From positions 62,001-126,000 of the forward strand of contig JAPTJF010000139.1 in assembly GCA_029339195.1 (NCBI GenBank): a DNA stretch of 64,000 nucleotides, read 5' to 3'. A model generated the notes under the pieces. That model made no database searches. It saw nothing but the letters and a program-made list of their open reading frames with translations, and was not told where the DNA came from. Of this stretch, positions 42,432 through 55,200 are shown one piece after another (positions within the stretch are counted from its first letter, which is position 1; every line of letters begins with the position of its first letter). The DNA is from Micractinium sp. NFX-FRZ (taxonomy: Eukaryota; Chlorophyta; Trebouxiophyceae; Chlorellales; Chlorellaceae). Position numbers and translations under genes: made by a program.

Positions 42432-45263
42432 ATGGCGGCTGCAGCACAGCAGCAGCCACAGCGTCGCAGCCAGGGGTGCTACATTGGGGACGTCCACGTG
42501 CAGGGTGCACCTGCCGGCCCGCTCCAGGGGCTCACCGCCGTTGTCAAGGTACCCTTGCTTTCTTGTTCTTCCTGGATTTGGTCTTCCTATCTGCCCCTTT
42601 CCTGTGTATATTTGGATGGGAAGTGGTTGCGTTGGCACGGGGGAAGACCATTCCAGAACGATTAGAGCATGCAGGCTGGCCGGCCCGGCGGCGCTTGTTC
42701 AAACCTCTCGTGCGTGCAGGACAGTTTCGACGTCGCAGGCTACCGCACCAGCAACGGCTCCCCCACCTGGCTGGACACCCACCCGCCCGCGGAGCGCAAC
42801 GCAGCAGCAGTGCAGGTGAGGCCGAGGGTGGCTGAGAGGGCGGCCGGTGAAGGGTCGGTGGCTGGCTGTGTGACGGCGCTGAGCAGGCCCCACACCTGTT
42901 GCTAAGCTTCTCACTCTTCAGGATAGGCCAGGGGGGCACACTCGGAGGTGGTGTTCTCCCTGGCTGCATCTACTCTTGCCTGCTCGACTTCCTGCAGGCA
43001 GGGCTGGGCCCTTGCTCCACCCCCACTTCCCCACCCTCACACCCACCCCACCCACCCACCAGTGCTAGAAAGCCGTGCTATGCCCCTCCCCATGCCTGCA
43101 GGCGCTGCTGGATGCTGGGGCCACCATCATTGGAAAGAATGTGATGGATGAGATGGCGTACAGCCTGGCGGGGGAGAAGTGAGGTGGCGCCAGCTGGGCG
43201 GGGGTGGTGCTGAGCTGGCACGTGGGTGCTGCCTGCCTGCCTGGCATGGCAGCTTTTCTGCCCACAACACGAGTTCACCCTCTGGAGCACCCCAAGCTGA
43301 GCAGCAGCCGGCATGCCGTGCCTGCTGCGGTGCTCGCCTCACTTCAACACGTGCCGCACCCCGCCCCGCCCGCCCGCAGCGCCCACTACGGCACGCCCAC
43401 CAACCCAGCGGCACCCGGCCGCATCCCAGGGGGATCCTCTTCGGGCACAGCAGCAGCGGTGGCAGCGGGGGATGCGGACATAGGGCTAGGTGGGTGCTGC
43501 CATAGGGTGGGTGTGCAGTGTGCGTAAGGGGGTGGGTTACGCTTGTGCTGTTTGGCGTGCCAGACAGCTCTGCGGGTGCGCAGCGCCTGAGCACAGTCGG
43601 CATGCCTGGATCCCTCCCTTCTTATGCACCCTGGTGTGTGCAAGACAGCGCATATGCCCTGCTGTTGCCCTGCTCACACACCACGTTTGCCCGGTTCCAC
43701 CCTGCCCCCCATTGGGCCCCCGCCCCTGGCGCCCCACCGTGCAGGCGGCGACACGGGCGGGTCTGTGCGCGTGCCCGCCTGCCACTGCGGAGTCCTCGGC
43801 ATACGCCCCACCCACGGCCGCGTCTCCGTCGAAGGCGTCGTGGCATTAGCCGCCAGCTTTTGCACCGCCGGCTGGTTTGCGCGAGATGCCTCGGTGCTGC
43901 GGCGAGCAGGCAGCGTGCTGCTGGATGCGTCCACCCGCCGCCCCACACAGCTGCGCCGCCTGCTGGTGGCAACCGACGCTTTCCAGCTGGCAGAGGCGGC
44001 CACCGCGACGGCGCTGTACGAAGCACTGAGCTCCAAAATCGAGCAGGTGGGCGGGTGGGGAGGTTGGGTGGGGTGGCATTTCGGGCTGGCTGAAGCGCCA
44101 CAGCAGCTGCACATGGCTAACACTTGGCTCCTGCATTGGGCACGTGGCCAGGGCTCTTGTGTGCAGTTTACTTTGGGAAGCAGTGGCACAAATCTGTGGC
44201 TGCCTGCCTGCCAGCCATTCCAGCTCCCATTCCCTACTCACACCCAGCCAGCCCCTCCTTCTCCTGTCTTTCGCCCCTCCCCTCCCACTCCTGCACTGCC
44301 TCCCTCTGCAGGTGGCAGCGCTGCTCAGCAAGCCAGAGGAGGTTGAGGTGGCCACCAGCACGGGCGGCCTGACGCAGGCGTGGTTCAACGCCTTTAGAGA
44401 GCACCAGGGCTTCGAGGTGAGCTCTGTGTCCTTGTTTACAGTAATTGTGGTGGATTGCGTGGGTGTGGGTGGGTGGGTGAGGAGGAGCCAGCGAGGCAGG
44501 GGCAGAGGGCGTTTGCACTGGCAGAGGCGCTGGCTTGCTTCCGCGGTCGAGCGTTGGTGGGCCTGCAGCTGCAGTCGGCCCCCAAGGTTGCATCACTGGC
44601 ACTGAGAGCGCGCTCGCTTGCACCATGTTCCGTGCTAACGCGCTGTGCGCTGCGCTTGCGCTGAATGCACACTCCTCAAACCGCTCCCGCTTGCAAACCG
44701 CAGGTCTGGCAGCAGCACGGCGCATGGGTGACCGCTCACAACCCCAGCTTTGGCCCCGGGATCAAGGACCGGTTTGCCATGGCCTCGACCATCACCCCTG
44801 CACAGTATGAAGCGGCAGTTGCGCAGCGTGCCGCTGCCCGGCAGCGCATGGAGCATCTGCTGGGTGCTGACGGCGTGCTGCTGCTACCCACCGCGCCGGC
44901 GCCGGCGCCGCGGCTGGCCACGCCGGCGGCGGAGCTGGACGCGTTCCGCACCTCCCTCATCTCCCTGACGTGCATTGCCGGCCTCTCGGGATTCCCTCAG
45001 GTGGGATGCGAGGCAACACAGATTGGACAGGGATGCAGTGGGGGAGGCAGATGGTTTCAGAGGGTGGTGAGAAGCAACTCAGAACGCGCACCGAGTTCCG
45101 CCCCCCATCTTCCACAACGACCAATCTGTGTCGCACGCAGGTTAACCTGCCCATCGCCCAGGTGGACGGCCTGCCGGTGGGGCTGGGCATGGTGGGGCCT
45201 CCTGGCAGCGACGAAGATCTGTTAGAGCTGACAGAGCGACTGATGGCGGTGCTGCGGCCCTGA
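42432..45263 (+). CDS. AMI1-type amidase, 408 aa
   Basis: Exons 42432..42548, 42720..42815, 43102..43178, 43380..43489, 43745..44046, 44312..44416, 44704..45000, 45141..45263 give 408 residues and TGA. The amidase-signature catalytic triad is present: Lys39 in LTAVVKDSFDVAG, the cis-Ser near 117 in [17 protein letters not shown], and nucleophile Ser140 in [12 protein letters not shown]. The region [18 protein letters not shown] and [18 protein letters not shown] is closest to plant AMIDASE 1, which hydrolyses indole-3-acetamide to the auxin IAA and is about 425 residues. The substrate in the alga is inferred; other small amides are possible. No targeting peptide is visible, so it should be cytosolic. 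Confidence 0.88.
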
Positions 45264-45643
45264 CGGAGGGTGGGCATGACGGGGTAGGGGTCGGCACCCG
45301 TGCTGTGTTTTACGTCTGCCCTGTATTTCGTTGTATTTAAGGAACCGCATTGTATTTAAGGGCCGGCTGCCAGCGACAGAGCCGCTGATGGCGTTGTTGC
45401 CTGCAGGGCTCTCTTGACCATGCATGTCCCCACCACCACGCGTCGCCCTCGTGTGCTGTGTTACAGACAAACTTCTATGGCCACAGCTTACCTCCTCTGC
45501 CTTGCAATGAATCAATGATTTTGAGTGGTCACTCGCAGCCTCAGCTGGGCGTCGACGCGCGCCAGGTGGGCGGTGGGCGGCGCCACTGAAAAACCAACAG
45601 CGCCGCCCTCCCACCGTCTTGCAGCAAACTGCGATCAGTTCTC
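45264..45643. other. Tandem intergenic
   Basis: 380 bp containing the amidase 3' UTR and the hydrolase promoter. A short repeat of TTGTATTTAAG-like units occurs at 45325-45360. No gene seen. Confidence 0.45.
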
Positions 45644-48600
45644 ATGATATCTACCGCTCTACCGTGCCGCTTGCAGCCTCAGCAGGGCCTGGCCAGGAGA
45701 GCGCGAGTCGCCAGCAGTCGGGCGTCGGCTCCGCAACGCTTGCAAACATCGCCCGTGCAGCAGCGTGGACCTCTTAGCAACACCTCAAAAGCGATGAACG
45801 GTCCGCCCTTCCACGTGCGAGCGCTCTTCCGAGTGATGTCCGCTCTCCGCTCTCCACAGCCCGCCCTGGTTCAAGGTGCGCCTTGCATGCAGGGGGGGAA
45901 CTTGGGATCTGGGTTCTCGCGCCCCGACACCCCGCCGATCCGCCTCCTCCACCTTCCCGCCACCTGCGCAGCTCCCGCCGAGACGCGTGCCGGCGCGCCG
46001 GCGGCGCTGCTCGTGCTCATGCCTGGGGGAATGCTGGGCCCCAAGGACTACGAGTCGCTGCTGGCCGCCATCAAGGTGTGGACTGGTGCATGGGATGGGG
46101 CTGTTGGGTGGCGGGTGGCCTGCACCTGTGCGTCGCCGTCCCGTGGTACTGCCGTGCCGTACGTCTCCTGCCGTCGTAGTTCTGCAACCTCACCCACCCA
46201 CTGCTCCCGTTGTGATTTGCAGAACCACTCAGAAGGGTCTGTGGACCTCTGGGTCGCGGTGCCCACCATTGACTGGCAGGTGAGGCACGCGGTGGGGGGC
46301 GGGGAGGGTGCTTCAGGCGGCGGCAGGGCCAGGAGGGTGTGGCTGGCGGACAATGCCGGCACCCAGCAGGCCAGCTCGCAGCAAGGCTGCGTTCAGGGTG
46401 ATTCCTTCCCGTTCCTCCCTACCTGGCCACCCTCGGCAACCCAAACCCTGGGATCTAACCGCAACAATCTCCAATAATTCACCCCGGTTCCATGCTCTTT
46501 GTGACAAATCCCTTTCATTCACTTGCCTCCTCCCCTTCCTTGCCCCCCACCCCCCAACGCGGCCCCGACAGTACGTCATCAGTCTGGGCTTCGACCGCAA
46601 CGACCTGTGGACTGCCTACGGGGATGAGCTGATCAACGATGCAGTGAAGGCGGCCATGGAAGCGGGCTTCCCCCTCAAGGGCAAGATAGAGGGTGAGCCT
46701 GGCTGGAGGGCACTGGCGGCCCTCCCACACAGGGGCGGGAGGCGGGCAGCGGCAGCAGCGCGCCGCCCCCACTGCGCAGCGGCGATGCGCGTGCTCCACC
46801 GCCCCCTCCCTGCACTCGTGTATCCTCCGCTTGCCGCCATCTGCTATCCTCTTCTCGAAGCATGCATGCATGGAGGGCGTGTTTGTGGCCCCGCACTCCA
46901 TGCCGGGCTCTTCCGACCCCCGCTGACACTTCTTACACCCCACACCTGCTTACATGTCACTCAATGTGCAGCCCGCATGGAGAATGTGTTTGTGGCCATG
47001 CACTCCCTGGCCGGCGACTTCTACCCTGGCGCTCCCATGAAGCACACCGGCGGCTGCATCCTGCTCGCCACCGTCGTGGACGGCTCCACCTGCTCTGCTG
47101 TGCCGGACGCTGCCGCCGCCCCTCGCTCCATCATGCACGTCATGGGGGCGCTGGACGGGCAGCTGAGGCTGCCGCGAGCAGCCTGGGTGGCGGCGCACAT
47201 GGCGCCCATGGCGGCGCAGGTCGGTCCCAGGTGAGAGGAGGCTGTGGGGGGCTGCCAGGTGTAGTACACAGTGCTTGTAGTACCCAGGTGTAGTACACCG
47301 GGGTTGGGACAGTGCTGGAGGCTGTGGGAGGCTGCCAGGTGTAGTGCACAGTGCGTGGGTGGATGGGACAGTGCTGACAGGGGATCACGGCGCAGCTGGT
47401 TGTGCTTCAGCACGCGCTGGCGTGGCAGGCCGCTCGTGCGGTCGGCAGCGCAGCGTTTTGACTCCCTGGCTGCAGGGCTGCACCAACAATCAAGGGTTGC
47501 AGCCGGCACTGCATCGACCAAGCGCAGTGGCACCCAAGGGAGCCGGCAGGACTCACAAGCCTGTGCTGAGGAAAGCAGTTGAGATGCGCGCTGGGCCTGC
47601 CGCGCCCCCTCACCCCTCTCGCAGGCACTTTGCGCGCACGCGCCCCTTTGCTGTCGTGCCCGGCCTCAACCATGCACAGTTCAGCAATGGTGAGGGGTGG
47701 TGGGTAAGACTGGTGGGGGCTGGAGGGGTCGGGTGCAATGCTTGGGCAATCATAACATATGCCAGGGCGGCCCTTGGCAGGCAGGCACGTGCCCAACCTC
47801 CGCGAGTGCCTGCGTCCCTGTGCCGCATGATGCTGCGAAAGCCGTTGCCGCAGCTCAGGGCAGCACTTCCACACACTCTGACTGCACCGTGGTCCGGCCC
47901 ACTTGCCTGCCCCCTGTCTCCTTTTCAACACCACATTGTGGTCACCGTGCAGGGTTGGTCAACACGGCTCGGGGCGACATCCCCTCGGGTGTGCCAATCA
48001 CCACGCAGTCAGGTGCGGGAATGATGGCGCTCCTTCGACTCTGTGTGTGGGGGGACAGGTGCTGTGCTGTGCTGTGCTGTGTGGCGTGCCCGCCCAGTGC
48101 CATTCCAGTAGTCCATGTTCTATGCGGGTGGGGTGTGTGGCATATGCTGTGTCGCGCTGTGCCTTGCTGTGCTGGGCCGCGTGCTCATTGTGAAGACGGT
48201 TGCAGGGCTGCACAGGGCCTCGCCTCCCCTTGCTGCCACCTGCCCGCTGGTGTGCCTGCCCGGCGTGGGCCGGGTGGCAGCTCCTGAAGCAGCCAGACAC
48301 CGCCCCCTGAAGCCGCCTCCTTAAGCTCACCTGCATCACTTGCTCACTGTGCAGAGGCTTTGGCTGGGTTGATGGCAGCCTTCGTGGCTGCCAACCACCC
48401 GGACGCCACGGAGGAGTCGAGCAGGCACGAGGTGGAGCAGCTGCTGCAGGTGGGGCGGTGCATATGCACCTGGGCACAGGGAAGGGGACTGGGAAGGGCG
48501 GGAAGCAGGCTCTAGATAGGCGTGGGAATGGGTACGTGCGTCGGAAGGTGAGTACCCATCGCAACCAGTCCACCATCCCCTGCAGCTCCCCCAATCTCCC

Positions 48601-51239
48601 CTGTGTTGCTGCTCTGCTGCTAGTCCTCACAGCCCGCTGCCGCCAGCTGTGACTTGTTAACCCCCTTTTCTTCTGCCCCGTCCTCACGTTGTATCCCTGC
48701 TCATCTCACCCTTGCAGGCCACCACTGCCAGCGTCGACCTGCAGTCCGCTCTCTGATGTTGCATTCCCTACTGTGTTTACCTACTAAGGAGTGCTTCACA
48801 GCTTCTTCCCTGCAGGCCACCACTGCCAGCTTTGACCTGGTCAGCCCCTTCCTGGAGGCCTCCGGCCGCGGCTCCCCCTCCGCCCTGCTGGCAACTGCCT
48901 GGCAGCTTCCTGCCACGGGAGCAGAAGACGTAGAGGCACGCTGCTTTGGTGCCGAGCGCCTCTCCATGCTCGCCGCCAACCGCAATTCCTTCTCACACGT
49001 GGGAGAGCTGGAGGTGGCGGAGCGCTTTGCACGAGACGCGCAGCGCGCCATGCTGGCGGCGGGGCTGCCAGCTGGCGGCGTGGACGAGCTGGACGGCGGC
49101 GTGCGCATTGCGGTGACTAGCCACACCCACCTGGAGACGTTCATCTACTCGCAGCCAATCATCTTCCAGACTGAGACGCCCGCGGGTGGGTCAAAGTTCT
49201 GCAGCAAAGTTTCGGGGCTGGGCGGGCAGTTGCGCGTATGCAGGCTTAGGTGAACTTGCTTGCGTGGCTGGTGGGTAGTTGGAAGGCTTGGCTGCGATGT
49301 TCTTTTGCCTGGAAACCTTCAGCCACTTCGAGCCATACATCTATTCAGATGCAGACGTGTGCGGGTGGGCAGGCTGGCTGGGGTGAGGGCACTGAGAGGC
49401 AGTGGGATCAGAACTCGCCATGTTGGCCCTCGCTTCAACCCCCATCCAATTCTCATGCCCTCCACCCCACCCTGCTCAACCCAAGTTGCCACCTGTTCTT
49501 TCTGCCTGCAGGCAAGCAGTGGGTGGTGCACGCACACGTGTACCTGCACTGGGAGTACTACCAGGTGGGGCAGGAGAAGCTGCCAGGAAGCTGCCGAGTA
49601 GCTGCCGCACAGCTGCCCTGGTGCGAGGCAACCCTGCATGCATCGCTAGAGTTGCAGCAGCAGGCTTGCTGGGCAGGCAAGAGGGGCCGCCAGTCCGTGC
49701 ACTCTGCGCGGCACCCTGAGCCACTGAGCGCTGCACCCACGCTTGCTCACCCTTGTCCACACCCCTCCCACTTACCCCACGAATTACACGCGCAGCCCGG
49801 CCTGGAGAACATGGCAAAGCCGATGTCTCCGCAGTACCTGCTCAAGCTTAAGAAGGGAGGAGCCCTGGCCATGGTGAGGTGTTTGGCAGCGCTGTGTCTG
49901 CAGTGCCTGTGTGGGTGGTGGAGTAAGCCGCCTGTGTTGGTAAGTAGGATAAGCTGCCTGTGCTTGTGCTGCTGTGTGTGCAGTGGTGCTTGCCTGTGCT
50001 GCCGCCTGTGCTGCTTGCCGTGCAGCTCCCCAGCCAACCCAACCTCAGCCCAACCAAGCGCCCTTACCCCGCCCCCCCGGGCTTGCTCTGCGTTCCCCTT
50101 GCTCTCCTGTCTCATTAGGCCATGGGGCTGGAGGGCGGCACAGACGGCGTGCTGTCTGGGGCGCAGCTGAACGAGGCCACGCTCCAGGCAGCGCTGCTGA
50201 CGGCGCCCCCGCTGTTCAAAGAGACGTATGCCAAGCGCGGCAAGCAGCTGTCGTTTGCGCCGGACAAGTGAGCTTGGGGAGCGCCGGCGACAGGGGAGTG
50301 CGGAGAGGGTTGAGGCGGTTCGGTGGGTGCTGGAGTGGCTGAGAAGCATCAACCATGGTGCCGATATGCGATGGCAGCCGCCTGCCTACCCACCTGCTTG
50401 CCCGCCTGCTCACCTACCTACCTGCTTGCCCACCCGCCTGCCCGCCTGGCCACCCGCCCATACGCAGGGACGTGAGCAAGGAGATCACCACTCCGGTGGA
50501 CTGGATGCACATGCCCGTCAGCTTTGAGCCGGGTGCGCAGCCGTTTACTGCCGCAGCTGCTGCTGTGTACTGTTGGGCTCCGCCTCTGCTGCTGTTGTTG
50601 CTGCTGCATGTGCCACACTCCGCCGTGCACTGCACACCGTGCTGCCAGTGGGTGCTGCTCTGCGCGTCCTTGCCCCACTGCTGGCCCCTTGCTGCCATTT
50701 GTCAAATCTATTCCCTCATGCACGCGTTGGCAGTGGCTTGCTGCTGCTCGGCCCCCGTGCGTGTTTTTTGTCTCTCCCAGTCTGCATCCAATTGTTTGCG
50801 TGTGCTTCTCTGCAGCGGCTTGCGGGTTTTCACAGCCCTCTGCACGTGTGTTTACGTTTGCAAACTTCCGTGTGTGGCCCGCCCCCCGCAGGCGCGGACA
50901 GCAACTCCCTGGTGCTCACCTCCCCCTGCGTGTCCACCCCCGCTGCCCCGCTGCCCGGCGGCTTTGACCGGGGGCCGGGCCGGTTCTCTGGAAACCACTA
51001 CGTCAAGGCAAGCTGAAGCTGACTGGGCAAGGGGGCGGCTGCAGACAATTGGTTGACGCTGTGGGCGAGACGCCAGGCCTAAGGCGCGATGCATGCAGCA
51101 CACTTCTAGCTCGCTTGACCGCCCGCCTTGCTTGCCCAGCTTCTCAGCCCTCCCCCTTGCATGATTGTTGACATCTGTGCAGGCCTGCTCGCCGGCCTGG
51201 ATGCACGAGTGGGCGATGATCGAGGCGCTGCGCCGCTGA
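45644..51239 (+). CDS. Alpha/beta-hydrolase-like protein, about 626 aa
   Basis: Fifteen exons: 45644..45875, 45972..46075, 46223..46279, 46572..46692, 46972..47230, 47625..47689, 47953..48012, 48355..48449, 48816..49185, 49512..49564, 49796..49873, 50119..50267, 50468..50532, 50892..51007, 51183..51239. All phases match to a TGA. The first 50 residues, Arg/Ser/Gln-rich from MISTALPCRLQPQQGLARRA, look like a transit peptide. The fold shows PAALLVLMPGGMLGPKDY (beta strand and oxyanion loop), a nucleophile-elbow-like VFVAMHSLAGDFYPG and a candidate catalytic His in VVPGLNHAQFSNG. The C half, including KQWVVHAHVYLHWEYYQ, is not recognised. The enzyme class (esterase, lipase or cyclase-like) is open. 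Exon 1 may contain an unseen small intron. The last intron begins GCAAGC. Confidence 0.78.
47225..47385. repeat. Tandem duplication in hydrolase intron 5
   Basis: Units with GAGGCTGTGGGAGGCTGCCA and AGGTGTAGT(A/G)CAC recur two to three times right after the donor site. Confidence 0.8.
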
Positions 51240-52292
51240 GCTGGCCACGTGTGCTGACCTGGCAGTGCTGAGCTGGCGGCGCCCCAGCTGGAGCTGGGCG
51301 GAAGTGTGCGGGGCTGGCGGCGCCTGCCTGCAGCATGCGGCTGTCTCGCTAACAGTAAGCGGCCTGCACTGGGAGGCACACCCGACTCTGTTGAAATGGA
51401 AGGCAAATGAGATGCCCGCCTGGCAGGCGGCACCTGCGTATTTTGTTGTTATATGAGAGGGAGACTCGTGGCATGCATTTGCATTTGTATTTGGTTGTCG
51501 ACAGCAACTCAGCACTGTACAGCAAAGACGTGTAGTTTAAAGCCCAAATACCTTCCAAGCCCGAGGCCTCAAAGCAGGCCGAAGGGACAGAGGGTTCCCG
51601 GGAGAGGGTTTCAGAGGAGCAGCGTGGCTGGCCGGGCGGGGCAGGTGGTACTGAGGCCTCCAGGGGGCGTAGAGCTGAGCTGAGGTGATGTGGGCATGGG
51701 TACAGGCATGGGTACAGACAGAGAGGCAGACGAGCGAGGTGAATCAAGCGTGGGGGGGTGGACTCTTCGGAGGGCAGGAGAGCGCGTGCGTAGAAAGGGT
51801 GGATGAAGGGAATCTCTTCTCGGGCATGAAAGCGGGGAGGGAAGAAGCAAGGGCGGGATGGCTGAAGCGGGTGGAAGTAAAGGGAGCGTGGCAAGGGTGA
51901 GATGGCCGAAGCGGGTGGTAAAGGGGAAAGCGTGCAAGGATGGGATGGCTGAGGCAATGCAAGTGGGATGGTTGGGTGCACGCATGCGCAGGCAAGGGAT
52001 CATCATCATCATCATCAACATCATGAGAAAGGGGAGCAAGGAGGGGAGGCTGGGCGCGGCTGGCCAATGGCAGTGGAGCGTGTGGTACAGGCCGCGCCTC
52101 ATCTGTACAGCTCCCTGTTCCTTGGGAGGTGCTTGCCAGCAAGATGGTACAGACCCTACGCTCTGGCTGGGCCCTGAGCGAGCGGGGTGTCAAAGCCGCT
52201 GCTGGCGCTGCTGCATGCATGCTGTGGCGGCGTGCGAGCATGCACAGCGTGCACAGCGTGCCGTGCCAGACACTGGTGCCGTCTCCCGCGCC
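51240..52292. other. Convergent intergenic
   Basis: 1053 bp between the hydrolase stop and the PAO-like stop. It includes an imperfect 45-50-bp tandem repeat (51837-51975) and a CAT trinucleotide run (52001-52024). A 210-codon minus-strand open frame (51349-51981) follows the repeat and lacks support. No gene seen. Confidence 0.5.
51837..51975. repeat. Imperfect tandem repeat, GGATGGCTGAAGCGGGTGG-type unit
   Basis: About three diverged copies, 45-50 bp each, of GGATGGC(T/C)GAAGCGGGTGG plus spacer. They lie downstream of the PAO-like gene. Confidence 0.7.
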
Positions 52293-55200
52293 TCAGTGCT
52301 CGGCGTGGCGCCAGTCCGTGAAATAAAACTTGCGCTCCAGCTTCTCTAGGGCCCCACGAGCCGCCAGGGCCAGGGCCAGCCCCGCCAGCAGCGCCAGGCT
52401 GGCGGGCGCCAGCGGGGCGACGCCCCTGCCCCAGGCATACGCCAGCCCCAGGAAGGCGGCGCCTGCTGCGCCCGCTAGAGCGGAGGAGGCAGCGCGCACG
52501 CCGCGCAGCGCCTTCTGGCAGTGGGGGCAGTTCTCTGCATGTATGTGGAGGCAGCAGGGGTTCGGGCACGGCCGGATGGGGCTGGTTATTCTGAGGGGCC
52601 ATGGCCAGGCGAGGTCGCACGGCGAGCCAACAACAGCTGACAACGGCACCCCACTATGCGGTACACATCACCCCACCCGCCAGCTCACCCGTGTGCTGGT
52701 GGTAGGTGTCCATCAACACCTCCCGCCGCCCCTCCGGCTGTATGGGGTGCCCCTGGGAGGGGGGCACGTTGGGTCCCCAGGCCACGCTGCCGCCTGCGGG
52801 TCGTCCAGGACAGAGGAGGGGGCGGTGGGTGGGTGGAAGCCCAAGCCGCGGGGTGTGGCGCATGCCATCTGCTTCCAGCATTATTAGCAACCGACCGGGA
52901 GCATGCTTGTGCGGACTCCAGTCCCTGAGCCCCCTTCCCATCCACACACCGCCCAGTGCCATGACCCACCTGCCACCCCCCTGCAGCCACTGCCTCAGCA
53001 TCCAGCCACCCAGGACGCGCCTACACCGCCACTGCCCAGTGCCCCGGCCCACGCACCTGCCACCCCCTCCAGCCACTTCCTCAGCACCACAATGCCGGAG
53101 TCGCTGGTGGTGGGAAGGTAGAAGCCCTTGCGCCAGCCAGGCCAGCTGGGGGAAGCCATGTTGGTGCCCTGCACAACAGAATGGGGGAGGTGGGTGCTGG
53201 GGGTGAGGGGGCGCAGGGGGTGCGTGAGGTAGAGAGGCTTAGCGCCAGCCTGGCCCATGTTTGTGCCCTGCATGAGGGACGGGGGACAGGGGGCATGAGG
53301 GGGAAGAGGTGCAGGGGTGGGCAGGTAGAGAGCCCTTGCGCCAGCCAGGCAGTCTAGGGCAGCCATTGATGAGGCGGGAGGGGAGTAGGGAGAGGAGGGC
53401 GCACCGTCCAGCTGGCAGTCGTATCGCACTCAAGGCGCCAGCAAGACAAAGGTGGCACGGCAGCAGGTCTGGCAGAGGTGGATAGGCACAGGTGGCCTTG
53501 ACGCACCCCAGCACGCACACCGCCTGCCCCGCGCCCCACCTCACCCTTCCCCCTGCGTGCGCACACACATACACACACATACACACACATACACACACAT
53601 ACACACACACTTGCCTGTCGGTGCAGCAGCGCCACGTCCTGCGCCGACACGGTGTGGTTGTACAGGTGGCGAAGCCAGGGCTGCCAGTGGAACACCTTGG
53701 AAAGCAGGCTGTCGGGAGGCAGCAAGAGGGGAGCAGGAGGGGGGCGCTCAGCCCAGGCAGGGCATGGTTGTACAAGGGGTGCACCCAGTGCTGCCCTGCC
53801 AAAAGAAGAGGTTGCCGAGCAGCCTGCAGCAGGGCAGCGGGATGGCAGGGGCAGCACTGCTGGGCACACATTGTAGCGATGGGCCCTGCCGTCAGCCGCA
53901 ACCACCGTTCCCCACCACACCATTCCGTGCCAGCACACCTGCTGGCTTGCAGGACGTGGCAATCCATTGCAACCTCCCCACCTGAACTTTGTGTTGGTGG
54001 CCTGCACCAGGCTCATCATGCGGCAGCGCCCGGGGGCCACCGGCACTACAAAGTACAGCAGCGCCAGCTCGCCGGCGGGGCTCATGTCCTCGCTTGCCGC
54101 CCTGCGCGGGCAGTGGAGGGTGCGGGTGTGTGGGCACGGGTGCAGGTGTACGGCGGCAGATGGGGCATGACGAAAGGGCAGGGCCTGGGGCGGCGAGATT
54201 TGAGCCTTGTACCATTCCTGTCAGGTTGCCACATGGCAACCGGGCTGCCGCCTGACCACAGCATGCACGCTCTCACCACAGCATGCAGGGCGGCTTGATG
54301 GTGAGGTGGCGGAAGGAGGCCTTCTTGGGGTCCTCCACGATGAAGCGGTACACCCCCTGCTCGTCCTGCAGTACAGTGTAATGCAATCCCATGAAAAGTG
54401 TGCGACATGTGGTACGGTCATAGCGACGCTTCGCAACTACTGCCGCCCCTGCAGCACGGTCTGTGAGTCCGCACAAGGCAGCACGGTTATGGCTTCCTCA
54501 CGGCTGCAACAATGCGGTTGAGATACTTGGGTCGACTCAAATTGGGGCTCACCTGCTCCAGCAGGCGCACGTGGATGGGCCCCGCGCGGTCTCGGCTGCC
54601 GATGAAGCCCGCTGCAGGACAGGCAGGGGAAGGCAGGGGAGGCGTGGCAGTCGGGCGGGGCGGGGTGCAGGGGTAGCAAGCTCAAGCGGTCGGTCCCTGT
54701 GCGCCCACCTAATCCACCAACCTACCAACACAACTGGCATTGCACGCACGCTGCTGAGGTCAGCCAAGTTTGGGCTTGCAGCGCCACCAGCCAGGAGTAC
54801 AAATCATGTATGTAGTGGGGTGTACAAGTGGAGTGTACAAGCGTACACGTGTACAAATGGAGCGTACGCATGGTGCAGACTAGTGTGCGCAATACACTCG
54901 AGCCCACCGCGCGTGAAGGGCACGTGCCCCGGGCCAGCCACCACGAGTTTGCGAGCCAGGCGCGATTGAGTGCAAGTGTGCGGCTCACCGTGCGTAAAGT
55001 GCACGTGCCCCGGGTCTGCCGAGTTCTCCATGAGCGGCAGGTAGTCAACCTCCAGGTCACGGATGTACCTGCCAGCATGGCGGGGGGCAGGACAGGCAGC
55101 GTAGTGTGTTGATGATGATGCTTTTTAAGACAGGGCTGGCACGGGGCCAGGCAGGCAGGCAGGCAGGCAGGTATTGAAATGCCAGGGGTCCAGGGTGCCT

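Noticed and set aside
51349..51981. 210-codon minus-strand frame in the 51-52 kb intergenic region
   Set aside because: Pro/Leu/Ser-rich translation of a tandem repeat; no splice sites or family.
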